Shown here piece after piece: positions 1 through 5,423 of a DNA stretch of 6,039 bases; the stretch's first letter is position 1; each line of letters begins with the position of its first letter. This DNA is from Verrucomicrobiota bacterium (lineage in GTDB: Bacteria > Verrucomicrobiota > Verrucomicrobiia > Limisphaerales > CAIQOK01): assembly GCA_025363535.1 (NCBI GenBank), contig JANYDP010000060.1, positions 1 through 6,039 of the forward strand. The letters run 5' to 3'. The translations under genes were made by a program, and so were the position numbers. Under the pieces are notes generated by a model, which was given only the letters and a program-made list of their open reading frames with translations, was not told where the DNA came from and did no database searches.

Positions 1-77
1 CTTTCTTCCGCACCTCCGGTGCTAGGATCGGGGAAATAATTTTGAAAATTCACCTGATTAAGTAAAGTTCGAGCCCT

Positions 78-2681
78 GTGACCATCACGCTCGACCAACT
101 CCTTCCGCGCGACGAGCAGCTCGGCAACGATGCCTTGCTTGGACGCTTCCTTGAGTACGTCGAGGCGCGCAAACTCTCGCTGTACCCCGCGCAGGAGGCG
201 GCCATCCTGGAATTGTTCGAGGACAAGAACGTCATTCTCAACACGCCCACCGGCTCCGGCAAATCGCTCGTCGCCACCGCGCTGCATTTCCAGGCCATCG
301 CGCACGGGCGACGTTCGATCTACACCTGTCCGATCAAGGCGTTGGTGAATGAAAAGTTCATGGCGCTCTGCCGCGAGTTCGGCCCGGACAACGTCGGCCT
401 CAGCACCGGCGACGGCACGGTGAATCACGATGCACCCATCCTCTGCTGCACGGCGGAAATTCTGGCGAACATTGCGTTGCGTGAAGGCGCGGCGGCGAAT
501 GTTCAAGACGTGGTCATGGACGAATTCCATTACTACGCCGACCGCGAACGCGGCGTGGCCTGGCAAATTCCGCTGCTCACTTTGCCCAAGACGCGATTTC
601 TCCTGATGTCCGCTACGCTCGGCGACACGGCGTTTTTTGAGGAGGACCTCACGCGGTTGACCGGGCGACAGACGGTGACGGTGGCTTCGACCGACCGACC
701 GGTCCCGTTGTCGCACGAGTATTCGGAATTGCCGTTGGCCAAAACTTTGGAAAGCCTGATCGCGGATCAACGCGCGCCGGTCTATGTCGTACACTTCACG
801 CAACTCGAAGCCGCCCAGAGCGCGCAGGATTTCACCAGCATCAACGTCTGCTCACGCGAAGAGAAAGCGGCGATTGCCGGGATGTTGGAGGGTTTCAAGT
901 TCTCCAGTCCGTACGGGCCGGACATCAAGAAGTGGCTGCGGCACGGCATCGGACTGCATCACGCCGGGTTGCTGCCGAAATATCGTGTCCTCGTCGAGCA
1001 GCTCGCGCAGAAGGGCTTGCTCAAAGTTATTTGCGGCACAGACACGCTCGGCGTCGGTGTTAACGTGCCGATCCGCACGGTGTTGTTCACGCGGCTGTGC
1101 AAGTTCGATGGGCAGAAAACCCTCATCCTCACGGCGCGCGACTTTCATCAGATCAGCGGACGTGCCGGGCGGAAAGGTTTTGACGATCGCGGCTGGGTCG
1201 TGGCACAAGCGCCTGAGCACGTCATCGAAAATCTCAAACTCGCCGGCAAGGCCGCGTCGTCCGGCAAGAAGACTGTGAAGCGTCAGCCGCCCGAGAAAAA
1301 TTTCGTCAACTGGGACAAGAACACGTTTGCCCGTTTGATTGTCGCGCCGCCAGAACGATTGGTTTCTCGCTTCCAAGTTTCGCACGGCATGTTGCTCAAC
1401 GTCCTGAGCCGAAACGGCGACGGCTGCCGCGCGATGCAAAAGCTCATCCGCGATTGCCACGAAGCGCCGCGACAAAAGCAGGCGCATCGAGATCGCGCGT
1501 GGCAATTGTTTCGCTCGTTGGTGGAGCGGAGGATTGTGGAGTTCATCAATCCTCGTAGCGGCGTCTCGGCAGAGCGCCGCCATGATGGTGAAGAGTGGCG
1601 CTCTACCGAGACGCCGCTACAAAAACTCCGCGTGAACGTGGAGTTGCAGGAAGATTTCTCGATGGACCAGGCTTTGTCGTTGTATCTGCTCGACACGATT
1701 CCACTCATGGACCCGGAAGCGCCGGATTTCGCGCTCGTCCTGCTCACGCTCGTCGAATCCATCGTCGAAAACCCGGACATCATTCTCCGCAAGCAACTGA
1801 ATCGCGTGAAGGATCAGAAGATGGCCGAGATGAAGATGGACGGCGTGGAATACGATGCGCGCATGGAGGAGTTGGAGAAGTGCGAATACCCCAAGCCCAA
1901 CCGCGACTTCGTGTATGACACCTTCAACGCTTTCGCCGCGCGGCATCCGTGGGTCGGTAAGGAAAACATCCGCCCGAAATCCATCGCGCGCGAAATGTTC
2001 GAGTCGTTCCGGTCGTTCTCCGATTACATCCGCGACTACGAATTGCACCGGGCCGAGGGCGTCTTGCTCCGTTACCTGAACCGCGTTTTCAAAGTGCTTT
2101 CGCAGACTGTGCCCGACGCCGCGAAGAACGATGCCGTGCGCGAAATGGAAATTTATCTCGGCACGATGATCCGCCAGATTGATTCCAGTCTGCTCGACGA
2201 ATGGGAGAAGTTGCGCGATCCAACTTTCCAGCGCGCCGAGACCAAGGAAATCCGTCCACCCGGTTGGGAGGAAGCCGACAAGGACATCACGCGCGATACC
2301 AAGGCGTTTACCGCTGCGATCCGCCACCGCATCTTCACGTTTCTGCGCGGCCTGGTCATCGGCGATTTTGAAACGGCCCTAGCGAACTTCGCGTCGCCGC
2401 TGGATGCCGATGGCCAGCCGTGGACGGCGGAACGTTTGAAACAAATTCTCGACGCCTATCACGCCGATCACAAATACATCTGCCTCGACCCGAACGCGCG
2501 CAATGCCCGCCACACCTACGTCACGCCGTCCGAGGACAAGAAAACCTGGCGCGTGCAGCAGATGCTCGTGGACCCGGAGGAGAACAACGACTGGGTGGCG
2601 GAGTTTGAAGTGGACCTAGTGGAATCGCGGAAACTTGAAGAACCGGTTTTGAAGCTGCGGAGGATTGGGAGTCTGACATGA
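78..2681 (+). CDS. Ski2-like DEAD/DEAH-box RNA helicase (likely DUF3516-type C-terminus)
   Basis: This is a complete 867-aa superfamily 2 helicase, expected to unwind RNA with ATP in the cytoplasm. Motifs run in order: YPAQ at residues 36-39 (Q-motif position), Walker A TPTGSGKS at 56-63, motif Ia PIKALVNEKF at 85-94, motif II DEFH at 148-151, motif III SAT at 178-180, HHAGLLP at 294-300, motif V CGTDTLGVGVNVP at 319-331 and motif VI QISGRAGRKG at 358-367. HHAGLLP and the motif V/VI wording are typical of the Ski2/Dob10 group. The length and the roughly 450-residue tail fit bacterial Ski2-like helicases carrying a DUF3516 domain; that domain call is from memory. The start is GTG at 78, because an in-frame TAA lies at 63-65 and no other start fits. 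The ribosome binding site is weak. Residues 493-515 come from an inserted palindromic element. The helicase class is secure; the biological role is unknown. Confidence 0.93.
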   Translation: MTITLDQLLPRDEQLGNDALLGRFLEYVEARKLSLYPAQEAAILELFEDKNVILNTPTGSGKSLVATALHFQAIAHGRRSIYTCPIKALVNEKFMALCREFGPDNVGLSTGDGTVNHDAPILCCTAEILANIALREGAAANVQDVVMDEFHYYADRERGVAWQIPLLTLPKTRFLLMSATLGDTAFFEEDLTRLTGRQTVTVASTDRPVPLSHEYSELPLAKTLESLIADQRAPVYVVHFTQLEAAQSAQDFTSINVCSREEKAAIAGMLEGFKFSSPYGPDIKKWLRHGIGLHHAGLLPKYRVLVEQLAQKGLLKVICGTDTLGVGVNVPIRTVLFTRLCKFDGQKTLILTARDFHQISGRAGRKGFDDRGWVVAQAPEHVIENLKLAGKAASSGKKTVKRQPPEKNFVNWDKNTFARLIVAPPERLVSRFQVSHGMLLNVLSRNGDGCRAMQKLIRDCHEAPRQKQAHRDRAWQLFRSLVERRIVEFINPRSGVSAERRHDGEEWRSTETPLQKLRVNVELQEDFSMDQALSLYLLDTIPLMDPEAPDFALVLLTLVESIVENPDIILRKQLNRVKDQKMAEMKMDGVEYDARMEELEKCEYPKPNRDFVYDTFNAFAARHPWVGKENIRPKSIAREMFESFRSFSDYIRDYELHRAEGVLLRYLNRVFKVLSQTVPDAAKNDAVREMEIYLGTMIRQIDSSLLDEWEKLRDPTFQRAETKEIRPPGWEEADKDITRDTKAFTAAIRHRIFTFLRGLVIGDFETALANFASPLDADGQPWTAERLKQILDAYHADHKYICLDPNARNARHTYVTPSEDKKTWRVQQMLVDPEENNDWVAEFEVDLVESRKLEEPVLKLRRIGSLT
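1555..1620. repeat. In-frame REP/iREP (BIME-like) palindrome inside the helicase gene
   Basis: Two 26-bp arms, 1555-1580 and 1595-1620, are inverted copies of each other with 24 of 26 positions matching, separated by 14 nt. Each arm begins at its outer end with GTAG and is itself a hairpin: GCGGCGTCT pairs with AGAGCGCCGC across a CGGC loop, with one bulged G. An outer GTAG plus an imperfect hairpin is the layout of REP sequences moved by RAYT (REP-associated Y1) transposases, and a head-to-head pair is a BIME. The element is 66 nt, exactly 22 codons, so it leaves the helicase frame open and encodes residues 493-515. No target duplication is evident. Identification as REP is inferred from structure alone. 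Confidence 0.8.
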
Positions 2682-2715
2682 GACTTGGTCCAAGAGTCAA
2701 TTGCGTTGATAAAAG

Positions 2716-3255
2716 TTAATCACTCCTCTTAAAAATCGTAATTAGTCTCCCAAAACACCGCGTTCCGAGCACCCAAATGATTTTCCCCACCAGCCAAACA
2801 AATCGTAAAAGCACTACGCAACACTGACCAGCAAAACCGCTGAAAATCGCACCAAATGCAAGCGCTACAATTTTTGTAACTACCGTTTCTTCCGGCGTGA
2901 TTACCTTTATCCACGTAAAAATGACACCTATTACCATGCCAATAAGCCACCCAATACACATGGTGTTCGGTTCGAAAAACCACTCCGTCAAAGAATTCGG
3001 ACCAGAATGCGGCATACTTGAACTAGATGCATTTCGGGATTCCGAAGATGCCAAACTTTTCTCTACGGCAAGACCTGCCTCAACAAAAGGATCTGAATTC
3101 GGTATGTAAGGAGCTGTGCTCCCGGTGATTTTTCCTTTCCCGTCAGTGAAAATCAATTCGCCGTCAGAATTATATGTAGGCATAAATATGTAGGCATAAA
3201 TATTGCAGTTCGAGTTGGGGTTGCGGTCACAGATATAGCCGGATGCTTCTCTCAT
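2716..3255 (-). CDS. Unrecognised small membrane protein, AT-richer than its neighbours
   Basis: This 179-aa protein matches no family I recognise. Residues 1-98 are hydrophilic and include a Cys/Asn-rich start (GYICDRNPNSNC), the stretch DGELIFTDGKGKITG and a Ser-rich linker. A hydrophobic segment at about 100-118 (IGWLIGMVIGVIFTWIKVI) is followed by a second hydrophobic region at about 125-164, suggesting two or three membrane helices near the C-terminus. I chose ATG at 3255 over a TTG at 3303 because AAAGG (plus-strand 3261-3265) sits just upstream of it, and the TTGACA promoter at 3285-3313 would start transcription downstream of that TTG. The gene converges on the helicase with a 34-bp gap and no clear terminator. 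Sampled stretches are about 43-48% G+C against roughly 53-63% in the helicase, hinting at acquisition. A 14-bp tandem duplication decides the frame, and a shorter start at 3183 is possible. Confidence 0.6.
   Translation of the reverse strand: MREASGYICDRNPNSNCNIYAYIFMPTYNSDGELIFTDGKGKITGSTAPYIPNSDPFVEAGLAVEKSLASSESRNASSSSMPHSGPNSLTEWFFEPNTMCIGWLIGMVIGVIFTWIKVITPEETVVTKIVALAFGAIFSGFAGQCCVVLLRFVWLVGKIIWVLGTRCFGRLITIFKRSD
3173..3200. repeat. Perfect 14-bp tandem duplication in the membrane-protein gene
   Basis: The unit TATGTAGGCATAAA occurs at 3173-3186 and again directly at 3187-3200. Fourteen is not a multiple of three, so gaining or losing one copy switches the reading frame of the minus-strand gene. 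With one copy, translation from ATG 3255 would stop after about 23 codons (TAC ATA TAA). With two copies it runs into the frame holding the membrane segments. Confidence 0.9.
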
Positions 3256-3284
3256 TTGCGCCTTTTGAGTACTTTCGTTTGCGC

Positions 3285-3313
3285 AGAGTAACACTTGTAG
3301 CAAACCCTGTCAA
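3285..3313 (-). promoter_or_regulatory. Sigma70-type promoter for the membrane-protein gene
   Basis: Read on the minus strand, a perfect -35 box TTGACA (3308-3313) is followed by a 17-nt spacer and TACTCT (3285-3290) as the -10 box, which matches TATAAT at three of six positions including the first two and the last. Transcription would begin near 3278, giving a 5' leader of about 20 nt with AAAGG before ATG 3255. It lies between the SNF2 3'-end copy and the gene it would drive. Confidence 0.55.
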
Positions 3314-3345
3314 AATATCGATTTTTGACCTGATGCAGCATTCCT

Positions 3346-3506
3346 TCAGGATAGCAATTCCTGAATCTCCTCCCAGTTCAGCGCCGCTGCGAATTCTTCC
3401 TCGCCGCCATGGTCGCCCGGATGATCTCGCGCTTGCGGTTTTGCAGTAGTAGGATTTTTTCCTCCACCGTGTCGCGCGTGATCAGCTTGTAACTCGTCAC
3501 GACTTT
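3346..3506 (-). pseudogene. Displaced 3' end of a SNF2 helicase gene, copy A (frameshifted)
   Basis: The stretch 3353-3506 aligns with 5431-5585, the 3' end of the SNF2 gene at the right of the window, at about 90% identity by hand count. It covers 53 codons, from KVVTSYKLITRDTVEEK to IQELLS, and ends in its own TGA at 3346-3348. A single-base deletion near 3408 (GCCATGG where the other copies have GCCGATGG) breaks the frame in the ATI codon. Homology stops abruptly after GACTTT at 3506, and there is no helicase sequence beyond it. Most differences from the intact gene are synonymous, so the donor was probably a working helicase gene. This is a non-functional relic that marks the left edge of the DUF4160/DUF2442 segment. 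Confidence 0.88.
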
Positions 3507-3592
3507 GGATCATTACACTTACACGCCCGCAGGAAAGGGGGTCGCTGAATTGCCTGATTGAACCGCCTTGGGAAGTTTGTTAGTGTTGTCGC

Positions 3593-3832
3593 GTGAGTCC
3601 GACAATTTTTCGGTATCGCAACTACCGCTTTTATTTCTTCTCGCGCGAGGAACCACGCTTGCATGTGCATGTGATTTCGCCGGACGGCGAGGCGAAATTC
3701 TGGCTCGAACCGAAGATTGAACTGGCCGTCAATAAAGGCATCAGCCCGACGGAATTGAACGAACTGAAACGCATTGTTGAGGAGCGACAAAATGAAATCC
3801 GAGATTCCTGGAACAAACATTTCAATGCCTGA
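3593..3832 (+). CDS. DUF4160 family protein
   Basis: This 79-aa protein opens with SPTIFRYRNYRFYFFSREE, continues with PRLHVHV and GEAKFWLEP, and has a C-terminal helix ending EIRDSWNKHF. This is the characteristic DUF4160 pattern of an N-terminal PTIFR-YRF-FFS strand pair, an HVHV motif and GEAKFWL. Its length is normal for the family. The molecular activity is not established to my knowledge. DUF4160 genes are commonly found beside DUF2442 genes, as here, and the pair is often suspected of being toxin-antitoxin-like; that is context-based inference. The start is GTG at 3593. I see no Shine-Dalgarno sequence close to it, and a weak TTGAAC-N17-TAGTGT (3558-3586) would put the transcript start almost on the GTG, so it might be leaderless. 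It overlaps the next gene by 41 bp. Confidence 0.82.
   Translation: MSPTIFRYRNYRFYFFSREEPRLHVHVISPDGEAKFWLEPKIELAVNKGISPTELNELKRIVEERQNEIRDSWNKHFNA
3779..3784 (+). promoter_or_regulatory. Strong ribosome binding site fixing the DUF2442 start
   Basis: GAGGAG lies 7 nt before ATG 3792, inside the end of the DUF4160 gene. It favours ATG 3792 over the upstream TTG 3774 and the downstream ATG 3825 as the start of the second gene. It also implies that ribosomes re-initiate within the upstream coding region. Confidence 0.7.
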
Positions 3833-4064
3833 AGTGCTGAACATTTCCATCCACGGCTTCTGGCTGATGGTGGCGGGCCGGGAATACTTCCTGGGCTTCG
3901 ACGACTTTCCGTGGTTCCGCACGGCCACGCTCGCGCAACTGTTCAAGGTTGAACTTCTCCACGGCGAACATCTCTACTGGCCCGAACTCGATGTGGACTT
4001 GGATTTGGAACGCATCACGCACCCGGAAAAATTCCCGTTGCTGGCAAAGGTGGGCAGGGAGTGA
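3792..4064 (+). CDS. DUF2442 family protein
   Basis: This 90-aa protein carries a typical DUF2442 pattern: a short strand (VLNISIHGFWLMVAG), then REYFLGFDDFPWFRTAT and LYWPELDVDLDLERITHPEKFPL. The wording YF-L-F---PWF and the closing HWP-LD-DL-LE-I--P can be recognised in this family, here with YWPELDVDL. DUF2442 proteins are small, soluble and of unsettled function, and often sit next to DUF4160 genes. The start is set by GAGGAG 7 nt upstream. The 41-bp overlap with the DUF4160 gene indicates translational coupling and a shared transcript. If the pair is a toxin-antitoxin module, I cannot say from sequence which member is the toxin. Confidence 0.82.
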   Translation: MKSEIPGTNISMPEVLNISIHGFWLMVAGREYFLGFDDFPWFRTATLAQLFKVELLHGEHLYWPELDVDLDLERITHPEKFPLLAKVGRE

Positions 4065-4181
4065 AGATCGAAGGGGTTTTTCTGGCATCATTTTCTGGAA
4101 AAAAGTTTTGCCCGGCACAAAGTCAGAGGCGTGAAGTAGGACAGACTGCAAACCTCAAAATAAAAACAACGGATTTACACC

Positions 4182-4481
4182 ATGAAAAAATCCTTAGCGC
4201 TCCTCGGACTTTTAGTAATTCTCACATCTTGCGCCACGGTCGGCCAAAGGTTGAGCCAAATCAGCCCTGGCATGACTAAGCCACAGGTTATCCAGATCCT
4301 GGGTAAACCCCATTCGACTGGCGGCGTCAGCGGTGTAGAGGTAATACACTACATTCAAGATGATGGGGGATGGAGAAACAGCTACTTTTTCGTGCGGTTC
4401 GTTGAAGGCAAAGTTGAATCTTACGGTTCTGAAACGCGCGCCAATCCGGTTACCGATTCCCATCCCCCAATCAAGAAATGA
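4182..4481 (+). CDS. Small outer-membrane-type lipoprotein with BamE/SmpA-like domain
   Basis: This 99-aa protein has a short charged N-terminus (MKK), a hydrophobic core and a lipobox LTSC with the lipidated Cys at residue 17, so it is expected to be exported by Sec and anchored by lipid. The mature part shows SQISPGMTKPQVIQILGKP at about 25-43 and YFFVRFVEGKVESYG at about 68-82. These match the repeating pattern of SmpA/OmlA/BamE-like domains: a GMT--QV---LG-P helix, then strands ending in F-(D/E)GKV. At 99 aa it is about the size of BamE, but nothing ties it to the BAM complex specifically. It follows the DUF2442 gene by 117 bp on the same strand and could share its transcript or have its own promoter; I see no convincing promoter. 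It lies in the segment bounded by SNF2 3'-end copies A and B. Confidence 0.8.
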   Translation: MKKSLALLGLLVILTSCATVGQRLSQISPGMTKPQVIQILGKPHSTGGVSGVEVIHYIQDDGGWRNSYFFVRFVEGKVESYGSETRANPVTDSHPPIKK

Positions 4482-4523
4482 CTCAGCTTGGGCTGACATG
4501 GTGCCAAGGGTCAATTCTTCGGA

Positions 4524-4622
4524 TTAAGCCAGCAATTCCTGAATCTCCTCCCAGTTCAACGCCGCCGCGAATTCTTCTTCGCCGCCGATGGTTGCCTGGA
4601 GGATTTCACGCTTGTGGTTTTG
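4524..4622 (-). pseudogene. Displaced 3' end of a SNF2 helicase gene, copy B
   Basis: Bases 4529-4622 align without gaps to 5429-5522 of the SNF2 gene, offset by exactly 900, with about 12 differences in 92 compared positions. The reading frame stays open for 32 codons (from QNHKREILQATIGG to WEEIQELLA) and ends in TAA at 4524-4526, a different stop from the TGA of the other two copies. Protein changes against the intact gene are conservative (R to H, I to L, T to A, D to E). Homology ends where a REP palindrome begins at 4623. No start or helicase motifs remain, so it is a relic. Confidence 0.88.
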
Positions 4623-4650
4623 GCAGGGACGCGGTGGAACGCGTCCCTAC
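4623..4650 (-). repeat. REP-like palindrome with a GTAG head
   Basis: On the minus strand this reads GTAGGGACGCG, a 6-nt loop (TTCCAC), then CGCGTCCCTGC: 11-bp arms (4623-4633 and 4640-4650) pairing at 10 of 11 positions. The GTAG head plus GC-rich hairpin is the standard REP layout and is shared with the element at 1555-1620, although the stem sequence differs. It abuts the broken end of SNF2 copy B, so it either inserted there or marks the recombination junction. Confidence 0.75.
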
Positions 4651-4730
4651 CGGATTTTGAGGCGACTAACGACGCGATTGTCTTTCACGAGCGACCGGGA
4701 TACCTTTCGGATTGTCCGGTTAAAACGCGC

Positions 4731-4916
4731 ATGAAAATTACCGACGATTACAATGCCAAGCAGCGACTCTGGGCGGAAAACCCACGCGTCGTTCCCGCGC
4801 CTGCTGCGCCGCACCTGCCGGGTTTCAAGAGCCGGCGGTTTTCCTCCCACGCTGAAATGAACGAGTGGAAGCGCTCGGTGCTGCTGAAATTGGCCGAACT
4901 GTCGCCCGCGAAATGA
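4731..4916 (+). CDS. Small protein preceding the nucleotidyltransferase (possible antitoxin partner)
   Basis: This 61-aa soluble protein starts MKITDDYNAKQRLWAENP, has a proline/alanine-rich middle (VPAPAAPHLPGFKSRR) and ends in a probable amphipathic helix (SSHAEMNEWKRSVLLKLAEL). I do not recognise a named domain. Its stop codon overlaps the start of the nucleotidyltransferase gene as ATGA (4913-4916), so the two are almost certainly co-translated. That arrangement, with a small protein ahead of a nucleotidyltransferase, is what a type IV or MNT-like toxin-antitoxin pair would show, but the role is inferred. The frame stays open upstream to 4614, but that part runs through the REP and the SNF2 relic, so ATG 4731 is the sensible start. 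The ribosome binding site is weak. Confidence 0.6.
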   Translation: MKITDDYNAKQRLWAENPRVVPAPAAPHLPGFKSRRFSSHAEMNEWKRSVLLKLAELSPAK

Positions 4917-5365
4917 ACGAACTGCTCCTCGCCTTCAATGCTGCGGACGTCCGTTACTTGCTGGTGGGCGGTCAGGCGATGCGGCTGGCGGGGATGCCGA
5001 GATTTTCCATGGATTGGGATTTCTTTATTCCGCCCCGTGACATGGATAATTTTTCCAAGCTCAACAGGGTGCTGGATGATGAACTGGATATGCCGGTTAT
5101 TCCGCTGGGCGCGCAGGGAGAAAACTTCATCCAAACCTATCAGACGCGCTGGGGCGTGGTGCAATTCCATCTTGGCCTCCCCGGCGTGCCGCGTTTTGAT
5201 GAGGCCGAAAAAGCAGCGATCATTCGCAAGACAGAGACAGGAACTCCGGTTAAATGTCTGTCGGGAATTCATCTGTTGGCTTCCAAGCAAGCCGCGAACC
5301 GGCCACAGGATCAATCGGACATCGCGTTTCTCGAAGAACTGAAGCGGTTGGGCAAGATTTCTTAA
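4913..5365 (+). CDS. AbiEii/MNT-like nucleotidyltransferase-fold protein
   Basis: This 150-aa protein has the signature of a minimal nucleotidyltransferase. VRYLLVGGQAMRLAGMPRFSMD (residues 13-34, split here as VRYLLVGGQA and MRLAGMPRFSMD) is followed by DWD at 34-36, so GG 19-20 and D34/D36 occupy the places of the GS/GG loop and the first two metal-binding carboxylates. The usual third carboxylate strand may be GVVQFHLGLPG at 81-91, where I see no Asp; the activity may therefore be altered, or the strand is misassigned. The C-terminal LLASKQAANRPQDQSDIAFL (121-140) resembles the conserved tail of AbiEii-like relatives, in which the fold transfers nucleotides to RNA or protein targets as toxins. 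ATG 4913 overlaps the TGA of the preceding 61-aa gene, indicating a coupled two-gene operon. The family is fairly sure; the toxin role is inferred. Confidence 0.78.
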   Translation: MNELLLAFNAADVRYLLVGGQAMRLAGMPRFSMDWDFFIPPRDMDNFSKLNRVLDDELDMPVIPLGAQGENFIQTYQTRWGVVQFHLGLPGVPRFDEAEKAAIIRKTETGTPVKCLSGIHLLASKQAANRPQDQSDIAFLEELKRLGKIS

Positions 5366-5382
5366 ACCCCGCCGGTTTTTCT

Positions 5383-5409
5383 TTCGTGTAGTTCGTGTGT
5401 TTCGTGGTT
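5383..5409. repeat. Three 9-bp TTCGTG units downstream of the nucleotidyltransferase
   Basis: TTCGTGTAG, TTCGTGTGT and TTCGTGGTT follow one another in strict 9-nt register in the 58-bp gap between two convergent genes, then run into an A-rich stretch. I have a general memory of similar strings recurring in intergenic DNA of several bacterial phyla, but cannot verify that here. Function is unknown. Confidence 0.65.
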
Positions 5410-5423
5410 AAAAAATTTCCACC

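Noticed and set aside
42..70. TTGAAA near the left edge as a helicase promoter
   Set aside because: No acceptable -10 box lies 16-18 nt downstream.
852..2327. Long minus-strand open frames (243 and 236 codons) opposite the helicase gene
   Set aside because: They lie entirely inside a motif-complete helicase gene, contain no recognisable domain, and are expected from high G+C codon use.
78..2681. Helicase as part of a named defence system (BREX, DISARM, Zorya and similar)
   Set aside because: No partner genes of those systems are present, and Ski2-like helicases with this architecture occur as stand-alone RNA helicases.
2684..2694. CTTGG-T-CCAAG palindrome between the convergent helicase and membrane-protein genes
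   Set aside because: A one-base loop and no T tract make it unsuitable as a terminator; possibly an operator, but nothing supports that.
3256..3303. Upstream TTG start giving a 195-aa membrane protein
   Set aside because: The TTG lies between the -35 and -10 boxes of the predicted promoter, so it would not be transcribed from it, and ATG 3255 has an RBS-like AAAGG.
4483..4496. TCAGC-TTGG-GCTGA hairpin just after the lipoprotein stop codon
   Set aside because: Five base pairs with no T tract; not a convincing terminator.
4678..4706. TTGTCT-N17-TACCTT as a promoter for the small protein/nucleotidyltransferase operon
   Set aside because: Spacing is ideal and the site is well placed before ATG 4731, but the boxes match only 4/6 and 3/6, which is not distinguishable from chance.
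5364..5380. AAACC-CCGCC-GGTTT hairpin followed by T residues after the nucleotidyltransferase stop, as a terminator
   Set aside because: The stem is only 5 bp with two G-C pairs, and its T-run is partly the stem itself; too weak to call.
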